From NCBI RefSeq assembly GCF_900112575.1, contig NZ_FOMH01000002.1, forward strand, positions 124,001-188,000: a stretch of DNA of 64,000 nucleotides. The letters are read 5' to 3'. The notes under the pieces are model-generated. The model was not told where the DNA came from. It worked only from the letters and a program-made list of their open reading frames with translations, and did no database searches. Origin of the DNA: Flavobacterium phragmitis. GTDB lineage: Bacteria; Bacteroidota; Bacteroidia; Flavobacteriales; Flavobacteriaceae. This document shows positions 8,354 to 16,934 of this stretch, one piece after another. Made by a program: the position numbers and the translations under genes. Each line of letters starts with the position of its first letter. Positions within the stretch are counted from its first letter, which is position 1.

Positions 8354-8504
8354 TAAACCGAATTAAAAAGACAGCTTCCTGCATCGGACCGCAATGAAAA
8401 CCAAAGCTCACTTGTTAGGGTATAAAAAAAGCTGCCCCGGCGTATGGGATGCTCCGGCCTTCTGATGTGAAGAAAACGGTTTTTCGGATCTTTGATACCA
8501 AAAA

Positions 8505-8536
8505 CAAAAAAGCCCGCCTGGGTACAGCAGACGGGC
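8505..8536 (-). terminator. Rho-independent terminator
   Basis: Read on the minus strand, GCCCGTCTG pairs with CAGGCGGGC (one T-G pair) across a short loop and is followed by TTTTTTG. It lies 28 bp after the stop of the small gene at 8564-8818 and probably ends its transcript. Confidence 0.8.
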
Positions 8537-8563
8537 CTGGGTAAAAATCCTGAGTTAATTGAG

Positions 8564-8818
8564 TTAAGCTGGGTAATCTATTGATATGGTCTGCGAGAGG
8601 TTCTGCTCACTTATAAAGGCCTCAATATACTGCTGCACTTCATTTCTTTTATCGGCCTGGGTCTCAAAAGTATTGATATGATACTGCTCGTCCTGGTCCA
8701 TGATATGGATAATCTCGGTATAGCCTTTTGAAATAAGGCTTCCTTTTAATTTAATTACCCTGAGCTGCTGCTGAGGCTCCAGATCCTTTCTCACCCTGAA
8801 TTGTACTTGTCTGTGCAT
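8564..8818 (-). CDS. Small conserved protein, family S1 (unknown function)
   Basis: 84 residues, soluble, predicted beta-alpha-beta: VQFRVRKDLEPQQQ, then KLKGSLISKGYTEIIHIMDQ, HINTFETQADKRNEVQQYI. A close paralogue is encoded at 33056-33301, with the KLKGSLISKGYTEIIHI segment identical. In both places it sits beside soluble PAS-kinase sequence (here the decayed kinase at 8930-9275, there the intact kinase at 33680). It is followed by a strong terminator. I do not recognise a named family; a role with the phosphorelay is inferred only from position. Confidence 0.75.
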   Translation of the reverse strand: MHRQVQFRVRKDLEPQQQLRVIKLKGSLISKGYTEIIHIMDQDEQYHINTFETQADKRNEVQQYIEAFISEQNLSQTISIDYPA

Positions 8819-8929
8819 TGTAAAAAAAACTTACGGTGATAAACCGCTGTGATTATAAATCAAATATAATTATTAAAAAGCTAACCCAGGCATGCCTGAA
8901 TGTTAAAAAATAACCTGTACGGCCTAAAA

Positions 8930-9275
8930 TGTGCTGCTCCGCTGCTTTAAGAGCAGCAGCAACGTAAAGACCGAGCCCTGGTCCTTTGGCTTTTGTGGTG
9001 CCGCCATGCTGCTCAGTAATTTTCCTGCAGAGCGAAAGCTACACACCGCTGCCTTCATAATGGTCTTTGGAATGATGACAGTCAAAGGACGTGAAGATCC
9101 GCTCACTGTTAGCATCATCAAGCCCGATGCCATTATCCTCAATACTGATCTGCATCCAATCCCCCTGCTCGTCTTCTATGATACTGCAGGCGATAGCCAC
9201 ACGGGGCGGTACCTCTGCCTTGGAAAATTTCAGGGCATTGTGCACCAGACTGTAAAAAAGCTCTGTCTTTCAAAT
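8930..9275 (-). pseudogene. Remnant of a PAS-type histidine kinase (HATPase end)
   Basis: The reading KTELFYSLVHNALKFSK, then PPRVAI and DNGIGLDD matches the HATPase_c domain of the intact kinases at 13522 and 38249 (LFYNLIQNALKFSK). A stop interrupts it right after HYEGSGV, the same frame goes on with LSLCRKITEQHGGT, and a frame change is needed to reach GSVFTLLLLLKQ. A TGA also lies just upstream of KTELF. Only the last ~110 codons of a kinase survive, so it is inactive. Confidence 0.8.
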
Positions 9276-9578
9276 ATGTCCGCAATCCATTAAAGCTCAA
9301 TATCCCTTGTTTCTTTTCAGTACTTTGATATAACAGCAGACTGCGGCAATGAACGCTGAAAGAAAATTGGAGTGAATGCTGAAAGTAAAACTGATAATAA
9401 TATCACTTGTGCCCTGAGATTAAAAATACCTGCAGCGGCAGATCCGGCTGCTCTGCCTTGGCACTCACTGCCTAGCCCCTCGCAAAAACTTTGACTGCGC
9501 AGAGAAATACAGCCACGGCTGCTAAGCAGCAGGCCGGCCGGGCCACTTCAAATCATCCTTTGAATAAAATAAAAAATT

Positions 9579-10004
9579 TCAGCTTAAAAGGAAACCATGA
9601 CCCGCATGGGGATCCTTCCAGTCAATTTCCATGACTCTGCGTATAAGGAATTTTAAATCACTGTATGAGACGGGCTTGACGGCATAAAAATCCGCCCCCA
9701 TACCAAAGGCACGCTCCATAGTTCGGGGATTTCCCGAGGTGGAAAAAATAATAACCCTAATGTCTTTTATATCTTCTGAGCAGCTGCGTATTTCTTTAAG
9801 ACATTCAAAACCATCTTTTAAGGGCATCTGCAGATCAAGAAGGATAAGGTCTGGAAGCGGATCCGGTTTTACAGACAGGGCTTCCATAAGCGCTTTGCCG
9901 TTTTCAAAAAGCCTCAGGCCCGCCAAAGGGAACATCTCATAAAAAATCTCGGCAAAAATTTCCCTGTCATCAGGATCGTCATCGGCAAAATAGATATTTT
10001 TCAT
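9579..10004 (-). CDS. Single-domain response regulator
   Basis: 141 residues, one receiver domain: DDDPDDREIF at 8-17, phospho-acceptor D57 in LILLDLQMPLKDG, FSTSG for the Thr/Ser switch and the conserved Lys in YAVKPVS. No output domain. It resembles the receiver at 36989-37378 (same DDDPDDREIF start and D57), which follows an intact multi-PAS kinase; here the neighbouring kinase is decayed. It may now be served by a kinase elsewhere. Confidence 0.9.
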   Translation of the reverse strand: MKNIYFADDDPDDREIFAEIFYEMFPLAGLRLFENGKALMEALSVKPDPLPDLILLDLQMPLKDGFECLKEIRSCSEDIKDIRVIIFSTSGNPRTMERAFGMGADFYAVKPVSYSDLKFLIRRVMEIDWKDPHAGHGFLLS

Positions 10005-10270
10005 AGCTTTATGGCGTAATATTCTCTATTTTATAGTATAAGTTTAAGGAATCTTAAAATTAAAAAGCTATATCTATAATCTATATTGACTTAAAACTTT
10101 AAAATCTGATGATACAAAAGATTACTAATAATTAAATATACACAATTTTCCGGAACCTGAACAAAAACAGGAATCTTACCGTAATTAAAACTTTTTCTTA
10201 ACTGATTTCAAGCCCCTGCACCACAAAGGCATTGCCGCCGCAGCCTGCTCTAAGCCAGAGGAAAACTCTC

Positions 10271-10633
10271 TTAAAGGCACCCGAATTTATTTTTATAAAG
10301 ATTGAGTTCCCTTTCGGTTTTTTCCAGCAGTTTCTCCAGAAGGGCAATCTTGTCACTGTAGAGCCTGTTTAAAACACTGCCCTGTCCTGTGCCGGCAATG
10401 CTTTTAAAGCCGGGTTCCACATAATGACTGATGTCAAACTTTATGATGTTTCTAACATCCATTTCAAAGACTGCGGCAATTTCTTCCAGCTTTTCAAAAC
10501 TCAATCGGTTTGAGCCTTTTTCAATCCTGCTGTAGCCCGCCTGTGTGATATTAAGCCTTAAGGCCATATACTCCTGGGTGTAATTTTTAAGTTCTCTGAT
10601 TGTTTTTATATTTTCATTTATTCTGCTGTACAT
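10271..10633 (-). CDS. XRE-family helix-turn-helix protein with C-terminal coiled coil
   Basis: 120 residues. HTH_3 domain at about residues 5-62 (ELKNYTQEYMALRLNITQAG, SRIEKGSNRLSFEKLEEIAA). The last ~35 residues (LYSDKIALLEKLLEKTEREL) form a likely coiled coil for oligomerisation, a build seen in many Bacteroidota regulators. No partner toxin gene is adjacent, so it is more likely a stand-alone regulator than an antitoxin. Confidence 0.85.
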   Translation of the reverse strand: MYSRINENIKTIRELKNYTQEYMALRLNITQAGYSRIEKGSNRLSFEKLEEIAAVFEMDVRNIIKFDISHYVEPGFKSIAGTGQGSVLNRLYSDKIALLEKLLEKTERELNLYKNKFGCL

Positions 10634-10683
10634 AAATCTGCATTTAATTACGTTTAAATTTGCATGCTGACGAACATGCTGAA

Positions 10684-10965
10684 TCAGGCACTACTGCAAA
10701 TAAATAAACCTGAGGTTTTCATGCAATAACAAATGTTAACTGTTTGGATGTTTTTTTTCATGGCATACTCCAGGCAGCTCAGGTACACGGTACTGATATT
10801 AAGGCATGAAGCAATATAATACTGCGGCACCCGCTGCGTAAAGCCTGCAAACTGGATATTCATGGTTTTATAGCACTCCATTGGAGAATGCATGTAAAAA
10901 TCCTTTATCTTTTCGTGAAGCAAAAAAATAATCTCCCATAATAATTCTTCGCAGCTTATCTCCAT
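10684..10965 (-). pseudogene. Crp/Fnr-family fragment (C-terminal HTH only)
   Basis: The 93-codon frame contains FTQRVPQYYIASCLNIS, which matches the Crp/Fnr-type helix-turn-helix of the intact protein at 30122-30697 (FIQRVPQYLIASYLGFT). The cyclic-nucleotide-binding domain is missing, and the residues after the HTH do not match the usual end. It is probably a truncated, degenerating regulator, though a small stand-alone HTH protein is possible. Confidence 0.5.
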
Positions 10966-11365
10966 ATCTCTAGATTTTACATAGATTCATATACAAATTA
11001 ACGCTGCAAAGACCGTAAAAATTTCCTAAAAAATATCAAAACTCTGCCTGGCCGCTATAAAATAGTACTTCCAGCCGAACTTAAAATTTTGCTTTATGCC
11101 GTCAGCCTGTTTTACATGATCGCCTGCCAGGAAAAATGGATTCAAATTCAGCAAGGATTATCTGTCATGCAGAGCACTCTTTGGCATCTTAATTACTTAC
11201 TGCCTGCTTTTTTTTCCTTAAAAATTCTAAACTGATTATTTTCAGCTCACACCTTTTACAGGAGTGAGGGAGGAATGCTTTGTGATTTAAAACCTTATAT
11301 AAAAAAATAGCTTCCCATTTTTTTTATTTTTGATTCAATTTTCTTATTTTTAAAAAAAATATTTT
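10966..11365. other. Gene-free interval
   Basis: No supported gene. A ~40-codon minus-strand stretch near 11025-11150 reads open (NLNPFFLAGDHVKQADGI) but has no start and no recognised family. A TATTTTTG -7 element (11325-11332) lies 33 bp before the GTG of the next gene. Confidence 0.35.
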
Positions 11366-11668
11366 GTGGAAAAAACTTTTGTGCTTCCTGATAAAATACT
11401 TCAATTACTTGCAGCAAATATTAATTCATGCCTTACTTTTGAAGAGCTCTCAGAACTGCTTAACCCGGTTTTTAAAACCTCAGGCATGAATATTGGCGAT
11501 CCGTCTCTTGAAAAGCTGAAGCATGCAGAAACAGTAGATGCCTTAATATTTTTGGAACAGCAGGGATATATCGTTTTAAATCCAGATAATGACCAGAGCA
11601 CCGTAAGCCTTAAGGGGATAATTAAAATAAAAAATGACAGGGGCTTAAAAAGCAGCTTACCAAGCTAA
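11366..11668 (+). CDS. Hypothetical small protein with GTG start
   Basis: 100 residues from a GTG. Predicted mostly helical with a final strand: KILQLLAANINSCLTFEELS, ETVDALIFLEQQGYIVLNPD, STVSLKGIIKIKND. The pattern of helices ending in a beta-hairpin suggests a winged-helix-like fold, but no family is recognised. A TATTTTTG -7 box upstream supports expression. Confidence 0.5.
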   Translation: MEKTFVLPDKILQLLAANINSCLTFEELSELLNPVFKTSGMNIGDPSLEKLKHAETVDALIFLEQQGYIVLNPDNDQSTVSLKGIIKIKNDRGLKSSLPS

Positions 11669-11870
11669 AACAATTCACCTGCCTGATAAACTTTAAAGAA
11701 GCCGGCGATGCAAACAGATAAAATAATGCCAATATTCATAACCTTTGTTAATTATAAAAAAAGAATATAAAAAAGCATGCAGACCAGCAGTTATGCCTTT
11801 AAACTTCTTCCTAAAAGTTAATAAAAACACAATTTAATTTCTTTTTACCCTTTACCGCATTTCAATACAC

Positions 11871-11878
11871 TACATTTG
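11871..11878 (+). promoter_or_regulatory. -7 promoter element of the cold shock gene
   Basis: TACATTTG fits TAnnTTTG and lies 19 bp before the ATG at 11898. No clear TTG -33 element is found at the usual distance. Confidence 0.5.
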
Positions 11879-11897
11879 AACAAATTAAATATTTAAG

Positions 11898-12089
11898 ATG
11901 CAGGAAGGTACAGTAAAATTCTTCAATGAAGATAAAGGTTTCGGATTTATAACGCCAAATAACGGAGGAAATGAAATTTTTGTCCATGTTTCAGGCCTAT
12001 CGGAAAATATCCGTGAAAACGACTCGGTTCGATACGACATAAAAGAAGGCCAAAAAGGGCCGAACGCAGTAAATGTAGTGATAGCTTAA
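11898..12089 (+). CDS. CspA-family cold shock protein
   Basis: 63 residues, one OB-fold cold shock domain over the whole length. RNP1 is KGFGFI (residues 14-19) and RNP2 is IFVHVS (27-32); the start EGTVKFFNEDKGFGFI is canonical. It binds single-stranded RNA/DNA as an RNA chaperone. It is a single-gene transcript with its own promoter and a strong terminator 18 bp after the stop. Confidence 0.97.
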   Translation: MQEGTVKFFNEDKGFGFITPNNGGNEIFVHVSGLSENIRENDSVRYDIKEGQKGPNAVNVVIA

Positions 12090-12106
12090 TATACTATAAC
12101 TTTGAT

Positions 12107-12140
12107 AAAGCATCTGTCCCTGACAGGTGCTTTTTTTTTT
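12107..12140 (+). terminator. Rho-independent terminator of the cold shock gene
   Basis: AGCATCTGTC pairs with GACAGGTGCT (one wobble pair) around a CCT loop and is followed by ten T residues. Confidence 0.9.
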
Positions 12141-12211
12141 ATCATAAAACAATTCAAGAGCCTTTTGGCCTTATTAAATTAATTTTTTAAGCATTCCGCT
12201 AATATAAAACC

Positions 12212-12370
12212 ATGAAACGGAAAACATTAAATAAATTATTTGGCATATGTGATAAGCTTCATCAATATAGATGCAAATCAAAGAATGATTTAAGGGATCT
12301 TTTCCTATTGCAGGTCCTGACCAGTTTGATTATGGATAATAAAAAAGCAAATAATTATTTTCTGTTCTGA
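12212..12370 (+). CDS. Possible 52-residue protein (uncertain)
   Basis: ATG at 12212, stop at 12368-12370. The product is basic at the N-terminus (MKRKTLNKLFGICDKLHQYR) with a hydrophobic helix afterwards (LRDLFLLQVLTSLIMD). No promoter or family is recognised. It is placed between the csp terminator and an AraC remnant and could be a chance frame. Confidence 0.25.
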   Translation: MKRKTLNKLFGICDKLHQYRCKSKNDLRDLFLLQVLTSLIMDNKKANNYFLF

Positions 12371-12417
12371 ACTAAATGATTGATAATACGCTCAAGGATT
12401 ATCAGTATTGCTTAATA

Positions 12418-12723
12418 TTAAGATATTTCTTTTAAGCTGGATCTCCTGAAATCTAAAGGTGAGATACCGGTATATTTTTTAAAATATTTTACAAAATAAG
12501 AGTCATCGTCAAAACCCAGGCAATTTCCAATTTCACTGATATTGTAACTGGTGCCAAGTAGCAATCTTTCTGCTTCTGCAATAATCCTTTCGCAGATAAT
12601 CTCAGAGGGACTTTTATCTAATAATTGGCTGGTAAGACCCGATAATGTCCTGGAAGAGATCTGCATAAGTTCTGCATAATGGCAGATTTTAAGTTCTTTT
12701 TTATAATTTTCCTCTACTAGATC
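12418..12723 (-). pseudogene. AraC-family regulator remnant (HTH end)
   Basis: The frame reads DLVEENYKKELKICHYAELM, ISSRTLSGLTSQLLDKSPSE, then NISEIGNCLGFDDDSYFVKY and TGISPLDFR: the complete double AraC helix-turn-helix. There is no sensory domain upstream. Instead the sequence joins, at about 12723, to a dehydrogenase fragment in a different frame. The first Met in frame (12666) is inside the first HTH. It is probably the product of a deletion between neighbouring genes. Confidence 0.75.
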
Positions 12724-13039
12724 CTTCAGCCCTCATAAATAGGAAACTGTAGTGCACCTGCTTTTTTTTAGCCTTAGTTTTTACGCCATAACTAAGCAGA
12801 GACATAATGATTTTTAAATACCAAGGCAGTCCCATTTCTTTGGCAAATTCAGGTGTCGGCGGTCCTGAAATAGAAATTACTTTTCCATTTGGTCTTAAAA
12901 CATTCAACGATTTTTCAAGTATTTTTTGATCCTGGCTGTTTACAACAACATCATAATCTTTAAGTATAGTTTCAAAATCAATTGTTTTGCAATCGATCAG
13001 TACGTCAGCTCCAAGGTTTTTAAGCAGAAAAAATGTCAT
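12724..13039 (-). pseudogene. Zinc-type alcohol dehydrogenase/quinone oxidoreductase remnant
   Basis: FFLLKNLGADVLIDCKTIDF, VLRPNGKVISISGPPTPEFA and KKQVHYSFLFMRAEG match the middle of NADP-dependent quinone-oxidoreductase-like MDR proteins (about residues 165-275 of ~335). The catalytic N-terminal half with the nucleotide-binding Gly motif and the C-terminal end are both missing. It joins an AraC fragment after MRAEG. A 20-codon open stretch lies just upstream (13040-13102) but I could not assign it. Confidence 0.75.
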
Positions 13040-13093
13040 TCTCCTGTAGTAATATCGTGTAATCTTCTGGCAATTCCTATTTCTCCCTTTTCA

Positions 13094-13245
13094 ATCATTT
13101 TTGCTTTTATATCCTTATTTTATAATTACTCTAAATAAAGAAAAAGCCAGAAAAATACGTATCATAAAGAAAAATAAAATGAATTTTCAATCTATAATTA
13201 GATAACTTAACAGGATTCGAACACGAGGAATAGAGTCAGGATTAA
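13094..13245. repeat. Dispersed ~150 bp element R2, copy 1
   Basis: Shares ordered blocks with 25131-25290: ATCATTTTTGCTTTTAT at the left, an AT-rich middle of the same length, GATAACTTA(A/G)CAGG(A/G)TTCGA, and an AATAGAG/CATAGAG block. The spacing from left block to GATAACTTA is 107 bp here and 109 bp there. The CAGGNTTCGA part recalls a tRNA T-arm, but no tRNA can be folded. Same orientation as copy 2. Confidence 0.7.
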
Positions 13246-13521
13246 GTTTTTATTATCCTAAATTGTATTGAATTGATTCATTGACAAATAATGATACCCA
13301 TTTAGAAAATTACCTTTCATTTAATGATTACTTATATCTTCCCCTCTCAGATCCCTTTTATTAATTGTTGCTGGACTGAGTTTAGAAATTAGTTTATTTC
13401 TGCATAAAAAGCTTACACAATTTCCACATTAAACATGGGAATTATGAAACATCTTAGTAAGCCGGCATAATGCAGTCAGTGCCGCTTTAGGATAACTTTA
13501 CAGCACCAAAAAACATAATCT

Positions 13522-15030
13522 ATGCATCCAAATACGATTCTTCTGCAAGACATAGCGGACAATACCCTTCTGCCTACGGCCGTCTATACTGGTGATAATC
13601 TTATGATTGTATTTGCTAACCAAGCTATGACCGAAACCTGGGGCAGAGGAAAGCAGGTGCTGGGCAGAACATTTAGCGAAGTGCTTCCAGATTCTAAAAA
13701 AGAATATTTATCTAATCAGGCTCTTAGCGTTTTAAAAACGGGAATACCAATTCAGGCCCGGGATGAAAAAGTAGAAGTCAGCAGAAATGGTGTAATTTTA
13801 TACTATTACTTTAACTATAGTTTTATTCCGCTTTACGATTCAGATAAAAATATCTACGGCGTGCTTAATACCGCTGCAGATGTAACAGAACTTCATGAAT
13901 CCAGAGAGAAGACCCTTAAGGCAGATGAAAGGCTTAAAATGGCAATTGATGCTTCGGGCATCGGAACATACGAGATAAATCTAACAACCAGAGAAGTTGT
14001 TTCATGCGGAAACTTTAAGCAGATTCTAGCAGTTGATGAACTCAAAGATATTGATGTTTTAATTTCAAAAATCCACCCCGAAGATCTGGCTGTCCGGGAG
14101 AATGCACATAGAGAAGCCGAAATTACAGGGCTGATATCTTATGAAGCAAGAATAATCAGCAGCGGCCAATCTGAGAAGTGGGTAAAAATAACCGGAAAGA
14201 TTATTCGTGATTTAAATGGATCGCCCCAGACCATTATAGGAACTATTCTGGATATTAATGAGCAGAAGAAGTTTCAGGAAGAATTAAAAAAACAGGTTGC
14301 ACAAAACACAGAAGAGCTTCGCCGCTCCAATGATGATCTTCTGCATTTTGCACATATTGTCAGCCATGATCTTAAAGAGCCTGTAAGGAAAATTAAGTTT
14401 TTCAATAATCTCTTAAAAAATGAGGCGCAGGATTTTATAAAAGAAAAATCTAAAAAATATTTTGACAAACTGGATCAGAGTGCACAGAGAATGCAGAATA
14501 TTATTGAAGGGATTTTAGCCTACTCCACTATTAACAAATCCATACAGACTGTTGAAAAAATAAATCTCAATGAGATTTTTGAAAATATTAAGACCGATCT
14601 CGAGCTTATCATAAAAGAAAAAGGAGCCATACTAATTACCCGAGAACTTCCTGATATCCAAGAGGCACCAATTCTAATACACCAGCTCTTTTACAACCTT
14701 ATTCAAAATGCCCTAAAGTTTTCAAAACCGGATCAGCCCCCGCGTGTTACCATAAAATCGTCGATTATAAAGGATAATGGTTCGGACTTTTTAAGGATCA
14801 TCATTAAGGATAATGGAATCGGACTGGACCCAGTCTACGCTGAAAGGATTTTTAATGACTTTGAAAGGCTGCATTCCAAAGATGAGTATGAAGGAAACGG
14901 CCTGGGTCTCTCGCTCTGCAGAAAAATAGCAAAAAGGCATAATGGAACAATCACCGCTTCCGGAAAAAAAGATAAAGGTGCAGAATTTAGAGTTTCTCTT
15001 CCATTAAGACAGAGCAGATCTGCAATTTAA
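13522..15030 (+). CDS. Soluble PAS-PAS sensor histidine kinase
   Basis: 502 residues without membrane segments. Two PAS domains (about 10-125 and 130-255), the second with a PAC-like end (GSPQTIIGTILDINEQKKF), then a coiled coil and HisKA with phospho-acceptor H282 in HIVSHDLKEPVRKI. The HATPase_c domain has N-box LFYNLIQNALKFS, DNGIGL and GNGLGLSLCRKI. It is the same length, with the His at the same position, as the kinase at 38249-39757, so the two are paralogues. It has no receiver or output domain and must hand phosphate to a separate regulator. Confidence 0.95.
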   Translation: MHPNTILLQDIADNTLLPTAVYTGDNLMIVFANQAMTETWGRGKQVLGRTFSEVLPDSKKEYLSNQALSVLKTGIPIQARDEKVEVSRNGVILYYYFNYSFIPLYDSDKNIYGVLNTAADVTELHESREKTLKADERLKMAIDASGIGTYEINLTTREVVSCGNFKQILAVDELKDIDVLISKIHPEDLAVRENAHREAEITGLISYEARIISSGQSEKWVKITGKIIRDLNGSPQTIIGTILDINEQKKFQEELKKQVAQNTEELRRSNDDLLHFAHIVSHDLKEPVRKIKFFNNLLKNEAQDFIKEKSKKYFDKLDQSAQRMQNIIEGILAYSTINKSIQTVEKINLNEIFENIKTDLELIIKEKGAILITRELPDIQEAPILIHQLFYNLIQNALKFSKPDQPPRVTIKSSIIKDNGSDFLRIIIKDNGIGLDPVYAERIFNDFERLHSKDEYEGNGLGLSLCRKIAKRHNGTITASGKKDKGAEFRVSLPLRQSRSAI

Positions 15031-15137
15031 TTATATCGATTCAGTTGGTCAAATGGCTGTACAATATTGGAATTACCTTCAATTTTACCGCAAAAAGCTC
15101 AGGCGGTTTATAAAGATATTTCACAAGGCAAAGTTTT

Positions 15138-15154
15138 GCTGCAAAACCGTGGCA
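15138..15154. repeat. GCTGCA-N5-GTGGCA direct hexamer pair
   Basis: GCTGCA-AAACC-GTGGCA is one of four similarly built 17-bp motifs in the window; the others are at 29618, 29753 and 29937. It lies 77 bp before repeat C1. The spacing and repetition resemble recombinase arm-type sites, but this is only a resemblance. Confidence 0.4.
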
Positions 15155-15230
15155 AATCGACTATTGGAGCTTCCTGCAAAAGTGCCGCACAAAGCTAAGG
15201 CGGATTCTATTTAAGCTGTCTTAAAAAATC

Positions 15231-15417
15231 AAATAGATTTTTATACCAATCCCCAACAGGATATCAAAACCAAATTCATAAAGCAAGGAAAGACAGACAC
15301 TATATATGGTAAGTCAATTTCTTGAAATCTTCCATAAAATTTATAGAAATTTGTCCGTTCCTGCCACCACAGCCAAATGGCGCCGATTGAAGACAATTGG
15401 CGCCATTTTTTATATAT
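15231..15417 (+). repeat. Dispersed ~190 bp element C, copy 1
   Basis: Homologous to 24921-25107 and 31933-32128. Shared ordered blocks are ATAGA, AATCCCCAACAGGATAT, AAACCAAATT-ATAAAG, AAAGACAG, CAATNTCTT-AAATCTTCC, ATAAAATTT and AAATTTGTCC, ending in a hairpin with a T-run. It carries no long frame. It lies after the PAS kinase and before the S41 peptidase/exporter block. Confidence 0.75.
15375..15417 (+). terminator. Terminator-like hairpin at the end of element C1
   Basis: AATGGCGCC (15376-15384) and GGCGCCATT (15399-15407) form a perfect 9-bp stem with a 14-nt loop, followed by T-rich DNA. The same stem occurs at the end of C2. Confidence 0.75.
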
Positions 15418-15464
15418 TTTTTTGGATTAATACATTCATCTTACTTTTGTTTATAGATATCTTG

Positions 15465-16718
15465 TCAATTCATACTTTCCAATTTCTGAATCATTGCTTT
15501 TGCAGATTCTGAACCTGAGTCTAATTCGAAAGACTTTTTATATGATTTCAAGGCATTCTCTTTATCCTCATTCAAAAAATACGCTTCACCTAAACTATCC
15601 CAGGAATTGGAATCATTTGGAAATAATTTTACATTCTCCCGAAATACAATCAGTGCGTTATCCATTTGTTTGTCCTGCATAAATGCATAGCCAATTTTGT
15701 TCAATACATTACTCGTATTTTTTTTCATTGTTTTTTTTACAGCATCTATATACGCATATACAAATGCATCTTTTTCACTCGTTTCTATGTTGGGCTGAAC
15801 CCCTTTTGCTTCCCAGTTGGTTTTTGTCACCGGATTGATCGGCTGCAGGTAAGGCACTGATATTGTGAATCCGTTATCTATATTAATTCGTTTTGTTCTA
15901 TTAGCACCGCCTTTTGTGGTTTCTCCTACTACTGTTGCCCTGTCCAAATGTTTTAATGTGTAAGTAAATGCTTCTGACGCTGAAAAAGTGCGTTTACTGG
16001 TTAAAATATAAAGAGGTTTGTCTGCACTTCGTTTTCCATTTACATTTTCAAACGAATATAGCTGTGTTTTTTCATTGGTTTCCCGTTCATAAAAATCACT
16101 TAATAAAACAGGTTTTTCATCAAAGAAGTAACTCGATAATAACTGCATCATACTTGGAACGCCACCGCCATTTGCGCGCAGGTCGATAATAATTGCACTG
16201 GTATTGCTTAAGAAATTCATTGCAGCTGCAACAGTTTCTTCTGCATATTTTATATCGGCAAACTGGTTTAGGCTTAAATAGCCTATATTTCCGTCCAATA
16301 TTTTCACCTCTTTAAATCCGTAATTAATTTCCGCCATCTGCAAAGCCATTCTTTTCTCCATTTCTAATTGCGCTTGCTGAGAAATAACATTCTTCTCCCT
16401 GGCAATATGCTCGGGTTCAAATCGAATTTTTAGATGCAGATCTTTGCTAATACTTTGTAAATCTTCGGTTACTATTTCAGAGAATTCAATAGGACTTGTA
16501 ATTTTCTGATACTTATTAGATTTTAAATTTTTATCCAGTTCAATTATCATTCTTTTTGACAAATCTAAATTGATATAAGATTTTTCAATATGAGCTTTCA
16601 CTGCCGATACAATGGCCTTTCTGTCTTTTGTATCCAAAAGCCGTTTACTGTCTTGCGCCATTGTGTTTTGTACAATTAAAAGCAGCATTAGCAGCATCAT
16701 TTTAAAATAGTTTTTCAT
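15465..16718 (-). CDS. S41-family (C-terminal-processing type) peptidase with TPRs
   Basis: 417 residues. Signal peptide (MLLMLLLIVQNTMAQ), helical N-terminal domain, then the S41 core: GYLSLNQFAD, IIDLRANGGGVPSMM, the nucleophile region TFSASEAFTYTL and Lys in VGETTKGGANRT. The last ~80 residues form two TPR-like repeats (LNKIGYAFMQDKQMDNALIV, WDSLGEAYFLNEDKENALKS). It resembles the IRBP-like S41 group of Bacteroidota. No PDZ domain is evident. It is probably a periplasmic or surface protease. It is divergent from the LytS kinase gene (217 bp gap). Confidence 0.9.
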   Translation of the reverse strand: MKNYFKMMLLMLLLIVQNTMAQDSKRLLDTKDRKAIVSAVKAHIEKSYINLDLSKRMIIELDKNLKSNKYQKITSPIEFSEIVTEDLQSISKDLHLKIRFEPEHIAREKNVISQQAQLEMEKRMALQMAEINYGFKEVKILDGNIGYLSLNQFADIKYAEETVAAAMNFLSNTSAIIIDLRANGGGVPSMMQLLSSYFFDEKPVLLSDFYERETNEKTQLYSFENVNGKRSADKPLYILTSKRTFSASEAFTYTLKHLDRATVVGETTKGGANRTKRINIDNGFTISVPYLQPINPVTKTNWEAKGVQPNIETSEKDAFVYAYIDAVKKTMKKNTSNVLNKIGYAFMQDKQMDNALIVFRENVKLFPNDSNSWDSLGEAYFLNEDKENALKSYKKSFELDSGSESAKAMIQKLESMN

Positions 16719-16922
16719 AATGTTTTATTTTTAAATATTTATAATTTACAGCAAACCTATCTGCAGACTAAAATGGTTTAAAACTTTTTTCATGAACCTT
16801 TAAATAGTTAGCACATACAATTAATTTGCATAATCAAATCTAGTTGAAGTCGAAAATATTAGTGTTTATGTCTCATTTAAGCGAATTGATGCACATTGTA
16901 GAGAAAAAAAGTCAATTTTTGT

Positions 16923-16930
16923 TAATTTTG
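16923..16930 (+). promoter_or_regulatory. -7 element four bases before a start codon
   Basis: TAATTTTG fits TAnnTTTG and is followed by ACTC and the ATG at 16935, so the transcript is probably leaderless or nearly so. No convincing -33 element is seen. Confidence 0.5.
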
Positions 16931-16934
16931 ACTC

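Noticed and set aside
11020..11160. Open minus-strand stretch (NLNPFFLAGDHVKQADGI)
   Set aside because: No start, short, and no recognised family; mentioned in the interval note only.
13201..13245. tRNA-like T-loop (CAGGATTCGAAC)
   Set aside because: No acceptor, D or anticodon arm can be folded on either strand; kept only as part of element R2.
15306..15512. 68-codon plus-strand frame
   Set aside because: It covers the end of element C1, its hairpin and the end of the S41 gene; composition is not protein-like.
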